Shown piece after piece: positions 1 to 12,900 of a DNA stretch of 64,000 bases. The notes beneath the pieces were generated by a model. The model saw only the letters and a program-made list of their open reading frames with translations. It had not been told where the DNA came from and did no database searches. The stretch's first letter is position 1, and each line of letters opens with the position of its first letter. Made by a program: the position numbers and the translations under genes. This DNA is from Nemopilema nomurai (lineage: Eukaryota; Cnidaria; Scyphozoa; Rhizostomeae; Rhizostomatidae), in assembly GCA_003864495.1 (NCBI GenBank), contig ML133427.1:351703-415702 (forward strand), given 5' to 3'.

Positions 1-987
1 GTTGCTATTTTCTTTATTTCACATAAGCTGATGATTATTTTCTGGCCTAATATTTTGAGCTCCCTCTCTCTATTTGAGAAAAGAATAACAACGAAAATGA
101 TGAATTTTTCTCATGGATATTTATTTCTCTTTCTTTCAAACACTTACAAGTTTTTTTAAGAATTTCCATTTTCGTAGTTAAGCTCAATAAGCAAACATTG
201 ACGTTTACATTTCCCTAAATCATACACTTTCGCTTCAATTGCTTTTATTGCCACTCTATAAATTTTAAAGGTGTTATCGAAACCATGTTTGCAGATGAAA
301 TTGCGTAATTTCTCTTTTTCTATAACGCAAACAGTTTTCTGGGAATCAATAGTAACGAGCTTGAGCCAATCTAACCGAAACAGTGTTTCCTGTTTTTAAA
401 ACATTTTCCGGTCATAGACCCTGAACACGCTCTTTCTATTTCAGCCTTTGCTAAGTTTCTTGTGTGGTGTGAAAAGTTCCACGGCAATAGGCACAGATTC
501 CCCAAGAAGTCACGCCAAGATCTTTGTAAGAAATTCGTCAGTATGTACGTGTGAATATACTTTTTTGTGGTTAAGCTTTTCATGTTTTCATCTACTGCCA
601 GCAAGTTATGACTGGTTTCCTGTCTTTTCAATCCTGATTTCTAGCAGTTAATGCTTTAGACATTACCTGGGGTGAATTGAGTTTGGGAACATCAGCAGCA
701 GCTATCTAAAAGTCTAAAGAATAAATAGCTAAGCAAGTGGAAATTTAAATGCTTCACAATTTGTAATGTAAAGCAATGCTTCGCATTTCCACACTGCTCA
801 AAGAAAGACAAGTGATGGATGGTTTTGAGTTTTAGAATGCAGCCAAATTCAAGATTAGCTATACATCATCAATTTATGACCGCATTACCAATACATTACC
901 TACTAATTGATAAACAAATTACTATACATAACCAATTGATAAATTTTTAGATCGAGTTTCTGAAATCTTTTTCTTTGTTTTCCTAAG
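1..987. other. Upstream intronic or 5' sequence, no gene recognised
   Basis: AT-rich sequence before the first exon I can support on the + strand. The exon beginning at 988 needs two bases from an upstream exon, so this stretch is probably intron of the ARM-like/BTB gene, or the missing exon lies further upstream. Short open frames here (for example 371-631 on the - strand and 448-651 on the + strand) show no recognisable domain. Confidence 0.5.
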
Positions 988-3900
988 GATTTTAGGCCAT
1001 GTCAGGAGTTTGGAATCCGAGAAGGATTACCTAGAAGCTGTTTTTAAATCTACATCGATGGAATCCATTACAGCCCTCGCTGAATACATTTTGCCTCAGG
1101 TGCAGCTTGCCTTGTAACCCTCCATTGCTGCTAAAATGATCATTTGTTAACGTTTGCAAGATGATTACGTTTTGAGCTTTTAAATGACATGCTGTAAATC
1201 CTCGAACTAGCACCATCACCTTGAGAAAGTACTCCATATTTTAGGCAATAGCAGAAGAGTCAATATAGCACTTCGTTTGGATAAAGCCCAAGGCCTATTA
1301 ATACATTTAAATATATCTCAAATAACGAGAAAAAGTACTTTTAACCTATTATGCCTGCCATATTATCTCGAGATGTCATTGCTCTGCGTAGCACCCGCAG
1401 GACAAACGCGTTGCATAGATTGAAAAGGAATCCAATGTTTCAGGCAGGAGATGTCGTCAGTGCTGCCATGGTTATCAAGCGGACCATTGAGGAGACTACT
1501 GAAAGAATAATGGCCGACATGGAGAAGTCAAATTCAAGGCTTCGAGATCAGCAACAAGGACACAAGTCCTTGTGGAAGATGAAGAATGTATATTTTCTTA
1601 GTTCTTCCCTACACTTTCTATTTGTTTCTTTAGCAGTTTTTTATCTTCTTGACTTTTGAGCTTTCAATAGTGTCAAATTTTGTAACAGTCATATCGATAG
1701 TATTAACTGTTATCATTACAGTTGTAATCATTATTATTACTGTTATTGTTATTATCTCTATTATTCTTATTGCTTTGACAAATCTAATAATGTATTCATT
1801 TTTTCGCTTTAATTTCCATCAATACTTTTGTGCATTGTTATTATTACCAAGACTTTATTATTACATTGATGGAAAAATTTGTACTACTTAAACGAAAAAA
1901 AAATTTCCACTGTTTTTGTTCTGAGAAATTTTCGCGGTTCTTACATAGTTTGACGTTTTGTTCCCTTTCGCTTGAAAAGATCAAATTTGTGGTAGAATTG
2001 ATCTTTTAGATTAATGACGTATTTATCAGTACATTTGATCTTTATTCAATGTCTTAATTTGATTTTACTTTTCATCTTTGTTTTGCTTTGCAGAGAATGT
2101 TGATGAAAATGTTGATGACTTTTGTTGATATTAAAGATGACATATTGAGTTTCCTTGAAGATTTCCAAGAATCAAGGTAAATGATTATTAAATAGTTCAT
2201 CATCTTCCAACCAGGTAAATCCCCCCTCAAACGGTTCAAAGTTTATCATGTGATCTTGATATTCTTCTAGAGGTATTCAGTTTCTAAAACATCAATTTTT
2301 TTTCTATCCAATCAATTTGCAAAAATCGTGGAAGTATAAGTCATTATGCCTGCTCTTGTCGTCAACATCCTGAACTCCCCCCCCCCCTTTCCATCGTTGT
2401 TTCCACTCAAACTACTTCGACGCCACGCACTATACAGATAACTGCTATGGGCTTTTTCCCAAGACCGACTCATATTAGAACGTAATTTCTTTCATAACCT
2501 TGTATATTCTGCGAGCAGTGCTGCTAGCATTGATATTCGGTTTTCTCTAGCCCTGTAAGCATCTCCATTATGATAGGCCATTTCCTCTTAGCAACCAAAG
2601 GCAGCCATATGCCTGATTCGCATTGTTTGATTTTCTTTATTAACAAGGAAGAACAACACATTAACATTGATTAATCCACCAACGTTCAATGAATTTATTG
2701 TTGATTTCATTTCTAGTGAGGAACTGGTATCTGGCACTCAAGAGGAGAACATTTTATTTATAGTCAATTTGTTGAGGATATACACGAAAGCAGTAGGTCT
2801 CTTTGCAAGTCTTTCAAACACAGTTACTTTTTATTGTGTAGTGTGTTTAATTGAGATTGATACGAAAGAGTATTGAAATGTGAAACTCCCTCACCTAGGT
2901 GCATCTTGAGTCTGTTATTTCTGAACTTCCCTTGTCTATTGTCCGGGTTAGTTTATGATAAGGACAATTGTTTTTGAACAAATGTTTCGTGGTACAAAAC
3001 TTAACAATATCAGGCGACAGCGTAAACGTAAAGTTTTATTATAACTGTTCTCATTATGGAAGATATATTGTGCGAAATGAACGATTTCTCCTTGTCTTAA
3101 ATTTCTCAACATTGTCTGATTTTATGGTTAGAAGATCATGGTTTTGTTTATTTAGGGGTCATCATACGAGATTGCCTCTTTTTCAAGAAAAACATAATGT
3201 AGATTTGTTTTTTGTGAACTAAGTATGAACAGGGGGCGTCTGTATCACATATGGCTTTATCTGGTCTAGGATTTACCGAAGGAGGAGTAACGCATAAGAT
3301 GGATGTAAATGAACAATACCAATTTTATGTCTGTCAGCATAAAAGCCGCCAGTTTCTAATGGTGGGTAAAGTCAAACGTAAACCAATAAACGGCAAAAGA
3401 ATATTCATGAGATGCTAATAGCTTTATCATTTCTAAAAAGAATCAATGCCTTTGTAAAAATATTTTCAGCTGAAGGTTTCCAATTAAAAGGTTTTTTGAA
3501 TCTAACACGTTTTTGTTTTCAGGTGCTGCAATACAGTTTCGTCCTTGATGATATCTCAGCCAATGGAAAGAGGAAAAAGAGTCTTGTGTTTTTGCACATA
3601 CTGGCTGCACTTGCGGTGAGTCTGCTTTTGAAGTCTCATTGTGAGTAGCGGATTAGCTGAAGTGAATGAATGGCCAGTTTGTCTGCAGTATCCTTGAGTA
3701 AGAGATGTCTTTATGCATTCATAGATATGCTTCTGAGACAACGTTTCTTTTTATTCAAAAGAGCTAAGTTCATCGAAAATTGGCAAGCTCACTCAAAAGA
3801 TTGGCAAGCTCACTCAAAAGAGACATCTCCACAATAACTCTTGTTTCACTCTCTACGCCTAACCTCCATTTACTGAATCGAACAGGGCTAATTTCCAAGA

Positions 3901-6900
3901 AATGATCACCAGATCCGGTTCTTGTTGTGGTCCGGTCTTACCTGGAATCCGGTTCTTAATTGTTCTGACCCGCAGATCAAATCAGGCATCAATTGCAAGC
4001 TTACTTTTGTGCATAGGGGCCTTCCCAATCAAAATCACAGGAATCGTTATTGCGGGAGTAATACTTAACCATTTGACTTAGGCTTAAAGAATTTGAGTCG
4101 ATCCAGCACAGAGCATACTTTTAAAATTTTAAACCAATTGCCAACCAATTTTTGCGACAGGTTTTAAAGATTTTCGAGTGCACCATTTGCGTGAAATGTA
4201 GCCTTGTGAATTTTAACCAATTTTCTATTATAGCCAAAATTATTTGAATAACGTTTAGCAAATTTTCTGACAGTGCTGTGGATCCGAATCTTTGGTCGTT
4301 GAAATCTGAAAAATGTTTCTCGCTTCAGCGTTGTTTATTCTTTTTAATGTTGAAAAATGATTACGCCGTTACAGTATCCCGTACAAGGACCCTTGCAATG
4401 AAAATTCGAATTTTTGCCACAGTGCTCGCTTAGTCGGGAGTTCTGAACAAAAAGATAACAAGCAGGCCATCGCAACCAGCTTGCTAATTTGCTTGTATGC
4501 TCTGAGTCGAACCGTAGCTCTGTTCTAATCGATGGCATCTGCTCCCAGCCAATCTAAGAAGTTTTCAAAATCGCTCAAAGCTCTGTCGTCCATTGTGCTC
4601 CATTGTGCGCGTTCTTATTGTATTAGAGCGGAGGGCAAGGCGCTGAGTGTCACAGAAGAGCCCAGCTAAAGGCACGGGACGGAGACATTAATCGTTAGGC
4701 AATCGTAGATCGGTTTCCTGCAATTGCAATCACACGGAAGGGCTTAAAGGGGTTCCAATCGCCTTTCGATTGCTGTCTCGATTACCCTTTCATTCTGCCA
4801 CGATCTTCTTTAAGCGCGTCAAGTGTTTTTATCACATGGATATCGATTCTATAAGGCTTTGTCATCAGAGCCTCTTCTTGCACATGTCTATTCGTCCCAT
4901 AACGTATTTTCACCCCTGGAATTGGGCCCATCACTCCCTTTATTGTGTGATTCTTATAGTTTGTTGTGCTTTGAAACCAGAACAGCCTACATTCTTCTAC
5001 GTTTTACTGAGTGAACTGCTTTGGAACTTACTTCACACAACTATTTGCCCTTTTTAAGATAATTAATGTAATGAAAAGTCTTTGCTTTCAAGCTGAATCT
5101 ACTATTAACGTCTGTTTAAAGATTATATTTTTGGCTTTCTTTTGATTTTCATTTTCCCCCTTATTTAGCATTTTTTTAAACCAGCAATATGAAATATGTG
5201 TATAACCCAGGACAATATGTATGATATTTTGTACGACTAACTGACAGATGTTTCGAATGTCAGCAAATGTGATTTCGGATTTTCAAACAAGCAAAGTATG
5301 CTCTCAGTAAAAGTCATTTTCCCTTTTACACAAAGGAAACTGAAATTTTAAGTAAATTTTCACTATGGCCTGAGTAATTGGTTCCAATTCATGCTCTGGT
5401 TTGCAATAAATCTCGCATTAAAATTCTACAGACAAGCGTTCACTGATTCATCCACGACTGTTAGCCAATATCTCTATTGCATTACCCTTGGAGGAAATTC
5501 GTAGATTCTTTTTGAATAGAAGGTTCCCTGAACTGACTAGGTCTTAGTACTGCGAACAGTGAGGCTAAGTGGCTTATACGTAAGGCTTCTCACAGACAAA
5601 TGACCGGTGGAAGTGATAAGCAGACCAGACAATTTCGCAACAAGATTGGGAAAGACTTGTGAAGTATCGTTATCATGCTACTAAAAGCATTTGCGCGCGC
5701 ACTGAATAATCACCGCCAGTTGGCTATACAGGCACGAGTGCGACCACACTGGCAAAACGCTGCGGCCGATTAGGCCTCAAAACTGAGGATAACTTCGTTA
5801 GTGTACAATGTTTTACTTACAAAGGAGGCCTTTTTCTTTTGACTATCGAGTTTGTGGATACACCAGACAATGGGGCTTGAAGGATCGCTCGTGATTCCTC
5901 ATTATTGTCTACTTGCGCTGCCACGCTTACTCCTGATGGGGTTTTGTCGAGCGAGCTCTGCCTAGGCCATATTTGGAACTGAACTAGGCCGCTGCTTCTT
6001 GGTTGTGGGGGTAGCCCCCAGCTCAACCTCTGCCTACCAAGCAGAACTACACCAAGAACAGCACTGCGTTTAGTTTAAGAGAAGTGGCGAATTTCACACT
6101 GGCGCAAAGAGGGGCTGCCCCGCAAGGCGATGTTTCTTGACAGGGAATGACAACGATGTTACCACGTGCAGGAACAAGTCATAATGCTAGAATACCTGTC
6201 AGGGTCCTTGCCACACCTCAGTGTTGTCTCTTATTTTTGCATCTTCGCTTATTTGACACGTGAAAAACGGTCCTTTTTTCCCCCAAACAATGTTGGTATT
6301 AAGTGCAGCTTTCAATCAATTTTGAGATAATTTGGTTTTTTTAGCAGTGCGATAAAATTTTCGGCAAAGGGGCTGATTTTATGAATTGCCGCAAGTGCCA
6401 CAAGCTCCAACACCATGACCAGAATCATAAGAAACTACAATTCTTCTGTACTGTGCTAATAAAATTTGAACAGTCTAATGTTGCTATGTTGCCCTCCGTT
6501 ATTAGCAATCAGCTATGAACGTACAAGGATCACTAATGAGGTGAAACTAGTATTGTTTTACATCGCTCCCTATTGTCTGTATATCAATATCATTAGTTCA
6601 GGGGCGCATCTAAGGGGGGGGGGTAGTTGCGGGGGCTACAACCCCTGCCCTTTTTGGCAAGGAGGCTAATTTTGCCCTATTCCCATGGAAATCCGATGTC
6701 TTTATGCCCGATTTCTACCTACTACCCTGCCCTTAAAATATCCTTGTTGCGCCCCTGTAGTTGTATCATATAAGTGTCATATGCATCTGTATAGCACTTT
6801 GAATGGACACAATATTGCAAAACGGCAGTATTGCACCGGCACAGATATAAGTAAAGACATGTTCCAACGTCAAAATAGCATGTACAGTATCACGAATGTA

Positions 6901-9900
6901 TAGGTGGTAAGGCGAATGTTGTGATGACGTCTTTCGTTATTCGGCGTTACGCCTGTTTGAACCAACGTCTTCAGTATCGATGGTCTTAGAGTAGTGGTTG
7001 TTGTTGGTCAACGAACTGGTATGTTGAGGCTTGTATGTTCAGGGCCTAAAGTTTGCAAGACGAATTTTCGTTGGAGGTCGGTAAGAATATGGGAAACAGA
7101 GCCAAAATAACAGTGATTTGTTACCAAACTTCAAGTGTTTCATTGACCATATCTCAACCGATTATAGACGTATTTGGCCAATTGTCCATATTTGGACACA
7201 TGTCATGGTGATCTTTAATGACATGTAGTTAAAATTCAAAAATTCTTAAAATAGGCTTTTGGTGACATCACACTTAGAACACTATTGTAATATATGGCTT
7301 TCTAGAAACCGCTCCTCCGTTCCCTGATAATGCTGCCTGTTGCCTGATCGTTCGAAGCCCTTTGTCCACGATTTCCACGCCCGTTTGAATGGCAATGGGC
7401 AACAATACGGTGGTTACATAGCAGAGGCTTGTCCGTGAGGATTTCCTGCTGCCCGTGTACATTGAGCTCCCAATCTTTAAGTCGTGTGATATACGGAAAG
7501 AAGAGAGCCGTGGGTCTGATGTCAGCTAGGGAAGAGTCCATGTCAAGGAGATCTTTTGCCAACTTAGCAAGAGATTAATCTTATATAGAATAACAATCAT
7601 TATTGATGTGAAGTGTAAGTCATAAATTGTAGGCATTTAGCTGTTGCGAGCAGGAATTAGAGGGTTCAAGGCTGGATTTGATTTCTGTTAATCGGCCGGG
7701 TGTCACGTCGCTCGCTATTCGCGGTGTCTCTTCAAAGGGAATGACGTCTCATCGAGAGCGCCATGGCGATTTTGACTTTTCTTTCTAAATCGTGGATCAA
7801 GAACGAGCATCTACATAATCCATCCATCCTAAGCCGTCTCCATCCTATGTGTTCTTTGATATCACCAACCAAAGCTAATTGGCTCAAATTACAATTTGAA
7901 ATTGTTTACGTTTAATATACCACATACTAATTGGCCGTGCAAATCTCGTCTTCGCCTTGTTCTCGGCCACATGCTTGCGTCCTGTTCAGGCCTTCTGTCA
8001 GGTGCTGCATTACCAAACCACCAATCAGCCTGTGCGCATATTCCACAGTTATTCGCCTCACTCCCCCTATATTTCTTCATCGAATGGTTTTCGCCAGTGT
8101 CTCTCCATCCACCAATATGTTTACTGAGCATGTGCTAGTTTTGTCCTTATCCATCTGTTTCTAAAATTGATTAAACATTTTTTTATTTAGTTTCTCGATT
8201 TCGCTCGGTAAAAAGCATAAGGCTAGGAGTAATTTTTTTATGTGCGGGTTATTCTGCGAAATATTTCAGATATATTTAGAAAGATTTTGTTTATTCTAAA
8301 CCGTTAAACCGTCTATGTTGGTGCAATGTTGGTTGTGTGAGTTTTTTCTTGACATGTTCCTACCTCTGAAGAGAGTAAATGCAATTGTCTATCAGATGTC
8401 CTCGCTGCATGAAGAGAACGTCTGAAGATTGTGCCTTCATGAAAACTTAGTACTCGATCGACTTTGCTATCAGCTACTCCTTTAGTTCCTTTGCTGTGTT
8501 GACTTGAGTCATTGGTGTTCAGTGGACGAATATGTTTGACAAGGTTCCGATGCACCAACTCATGGCTCGATTAATGATACGAATTTTGATTTTCCTGCTT
8601 TTTACTTCTCAATACAGACCAATGGACGATTTCAGGTATTGTTTTCTAAAAGCAATAGTGAAACTGGCCTCCTTCAAGGAGTATATGCAGCCTCTTTTCC
8701 AACGCGCAATTTCAACATCTGTCGTCAAACGATTGCAATAGTTATAGCATGGGCTCAAGGAGAAGAGAGGTAGTGAAAGGGGGGTAGAGGGAGCTGTAAC
8801 TAGGAGCAGTGTCCATTATTGGAATCTCGATTCGCACGTAGACTCAGTATTGACATCACAATTTTCAGTTTTAAGTCAGGTCTGATGTTCGAAGTGAGTT
8901 TAAATGTACAAGAATACATACAGGAACTATTGACCATATTTTCCCAAAGTTTAAGGTTGATATCAGTATTCTTATTGATGTGATGGTACCAGTGAGCTAG
9001 GCCATGTGCACTTGTAAGGCACGATCAGAAGAACACGCCATCCTATAAGCAGAGTGTCCCAAATCAAACTTTTAAATTATCATGACTCTTGATCATCATT
9101 GACCTAGCCTGATCAGCTTTTTTTAGCTTCATTCTCAGAACAAGTACCTGTCGACAAAGGGATTTCAAGAGAATCCCATTAATTTGCCGGCGTAAATTTG
9201 CTCTGAACACTCGCCATATGGGATAGCTGTGCCAACGGGCCAACTCCTTTCGAGAGCAAAGACCCCTCTGGCAATTAGTGATTTATTGCTTAATATTTTG
9301 AGGGCAAGCTTCGTGGTCTTAGCCGTCTGCCATTAGGAGAGCAATCACCTCTAAGACGATTCTCCCTTATGCGGTGTTTTCTTGAGTGCCTCATAGATGC
9401 TGATACCTTTAATATGCGGTATTTCCTTCAGTGCCTCATAGATGCTGATACCTTTAAGCACACCATATTTCATCTTGAGCCTATCATAATTCGCCGTGCT
9501 TTTGTGCTGTAGCAGTGTAATCTATGAGGAATAATAGCGCGCTGCCTGTACTCAAATTGATCTCTTTGATGTTGCTAAACAGTTGCCTTTTTATCCATCA
9601 ATCAATTTCTCTTTATGCTACTTTATGATGCCTTTGTTTTGGCAGCGAATCCGATAAACCCGTGCCATCGCGCTCTCTGTCTTTCGCGGCGGTCCCTTGC
9701 CTACCTAATCCTCGTTATTGCCTTGCTTTCGTCTGCCTCTGTTTATACAACCTTAATGCCTCTTAATGCAGAAATGCGCTGCTTGACCCTCTTTCATTAA
9801 CAAGAAACTTGCATCTCTCTATACAACTTGTTACCACCCGCCACCAATTATCTGGTTTTGAAGGGGAGAGGGTGGCTTTAATAGTTAGGGGGGATGCTTC

Positions 9901-12900
9901 AAGTTTCAGACCAGAGTCAAGAAAGTCTCACAACCATCTCCATGTGTAAACCTAGTTTTTGACTGAGAATTACCACATTTTTAAAACAGTCTAATACTTT
10001 CTTCAATCTCTTATTACATTATTTTTTATTCATACTCTGTGTGCTGTTTTTTCGCTATGAATTTCCAAAAAAATTGCGCAATTAGACTTTCTTGAATTTG
10101 ATATAGGATGAATAGTTTCTCATACAATACAATGTTTTATGTCCAAAGAACACCATTTGAAATGTTTTTTTGATACAAATGTTTGCTTCGAAAATACTGT
10201 TCCTACAGTACACGCTTTTTTATAAGGAACCTACCACAAGGCCTAGTTCAAAATGTTCCTTATTGGTAGACCTCAAGTCATCAGATTTTAGTACCAAAAG
10301 TTCCTTAAAAGTTTCTTAATTTTCACTGCACATCAATAAGCCTTAACACTTAACAGAGAGAGGGGCAAGATAGAATATGCGGAAACTACTCAATAAAGCA
10401 CTCGACACACGAATAGCAAACAATCTATGTGAGTATTGGCTGCAAATGAATGGAACCGGCTTTTTAGTTTTTGATACTTGCAGTCATAAAAAATTTTCAA
10501 ATGGAAAAGTTCCTTAGGGATTTCGTTTTTAGTAGTATAAGTTCTTTAAATATTTCGGCCTTCTACATGTAGGTTCCTTATAAAGTGGTTTCTTATAAAA
10601 AAAAAGCGTGAACTGTTCCTACAGTATGTGATTTGTAAAATGTTTAGAGAATTATTTCAAAGTTCAAAATTTCGGGGGGCTTGCACGCGAGTTGATTCGG
10701 TCTTTTATTCTCGATGATGAACCGGCGGTTATTGGCTAAAATTGCAGCTTGATTGATTGGTGGTTATGAAATCAGGTACGGTATTCGACCTGCGTGCTCA
10801 ACTAGACGCGCATGTTAACGGCAACAAACCTGTGAGCGGTACTTTTGTTGACCCGACACGACCCCCCGAAAGAACGCTATGACATCATGCTGTAGCATTG
10901 CGGAGACGAGGCTGTGGCTGTGTATAAGTATTCGATGGCATGCATTGGAATGTCATATACGCGTGACCTCTTAGAGCAGCGTTCGCGGGATAGCAGGCTA
11001 CACTGAAGAAGGATCACTAAACAAACAATTACAGGGATTTGCTATACAGTCAACGGGAGCTGTACCACAGTGTATTGTACAGAAAACGTCGAAAAGGCGG
11101 TCACTTGCTGGATCTAGGCACGAGACTACGTTGCACGGAGAATTTTGGAAATAGCTGGGCTGAAAAATGCCAAGACCAAGAAAGAGCACGTACGGGGACG
11201 AAAAGCCGCCTTACTCGTACGTTGCCTTGTGTGCGATGGCTATCCACAGCTCGACGAACAAAATGATGACCCTGAGTCAAATCTACAAGTTCATTACAGA
11301 CAATTTTCCCTTCTACCGTAAGAACTCGACCAAATGGCAAAACTCATTGCGGCACAACTTATCATTTAATGACTGTTTCATAAAGGTGCTCAGAGGGACA
11401 GAGCACGGTGGAAAGGGGAGCTACTGGACCTTGCACCCGGACTGTGCCGAAATGTTCCAGGATGGGAGTTTTCTGCGACGGAAAAGGAGGTTTCTCGCGA
11501 AGAAGAACGCGAAGTCGGCAAATGTCGATATCAAGGTCAAACAAGAAAGTGTATCGGACTTTTCCAACGATAACGGCCATGCGAAGGAGGTGAAAATGCA
11601 GCCATTTGAAATCACGGGGAAAAACTTGCAAAAGGATACGAAGTTATGCCAGCTGCCAGAGACGACGAAGTTTAGTTCAATAACAGAGAACAGAAGCAAG
11701 AGTTTTACTATCGAGAGCATCCTGAAGCGCGAGGAAGACCCTAAGGAAGGCAAAAGGCTATCCGACAAAACGCAGGAAAGATTGCGTATTCACAACCCAA
11801 TAGCATCGCATCCATCGCCAATGTACTTTTCCTTTCATCCGTATCAGAGGTTTTGCAACCGATCAGCCCCGGACCGACTTCGACACCCCAATCGTTGCTA
11901 TTGTACGAAATGCTCAAGGACAGCATTCAGACCAGTGCGGTGCTGTTGTCTGCATTGATGGTAACAAAGTTAATTTATTTGCTGTTGAAGCCTAGGTCGT
12001 GTGTTTTGCGATCAAACATGCGACAAATAGGGAACTTATTCAGGCTATCTAACAACGTTGAGTATTGTTGCTGAGTTATTTTAAGATACTCAAGATCCCT
12101 AGTTGAGAATAATTGGTTTTAAAGCAGGGAACAGGACCAATGCCACACCTGAACATTTTGAAGAAACTCGACAAATTATGCTGAAATTATAATAAACTAA
12201 CTTGAATGAACGTCACTTTTGTCATTTGGTTGTTAAATTTTCAGAAGATGCCCTCACATTGGTAATATCGGTTATTATTTATATCTGTTTAAGAAGGATA
12301 ATAGTTTGTTTAGCGGTGTATTTGTGAGTTTCCAATAGCAAAAGTTGCGTGCAGATATTAAATGATGTTTTATTTATTTCGCTTACCGATAACCAATTGC
12401 TGGAGTTCTTTTTTGTTTTCTTGTATATTGTTAACTTTTATACCCTTGGATGTTGTATGAGACATACACATGTTACAGTATGAAAGGAAACCTCCACAAA
12501 AATGAAAAATGACTGATGTGAAAGCACAATTTATGATTTATAGATATTGCATCGAAGATTTCAAGAAAGTTGCTAGTGAAATTTACCAACAATTTTTTTG
12601 TTTAGTGTGCAACTTATAACTTGCTACATAGCACGCACTTGGACAAGACCAGGAACTGGCAATCAAATTCATCTTGGATGAAAACATTTTATCCCCTTAC
12701 TGCCCCCTTGTAGGAAATTCGCTGTCATTTATCATTACAGTGCTCTAATAATAATCGGGTTTTTAAGGCCCAGAACTATCTCCCCATCATGCCACATAAC
12801 AAATATTTTTCTTCTTCTGAGGAGAAGAGCATTTTTGATTAGGAAATTTCGTGATGAAACCAAAGAAGGGTGCTCTGGAAGCATGGCTGTCTTTGACTGC

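Noticed and set aside
3870..3890. tRNA-like GAATCGAAC motif
   Set aside because: No flanking acceptor stem or D-arm could be found; no tRNA gene supported in the window.
11101..11768. Antisense and shifted frames over FoxB (11101-11340, 11362-11631, 11421-11768, 11408-11593)
   Set aside because: Shadows of the forkhead coding sequence in other frames.
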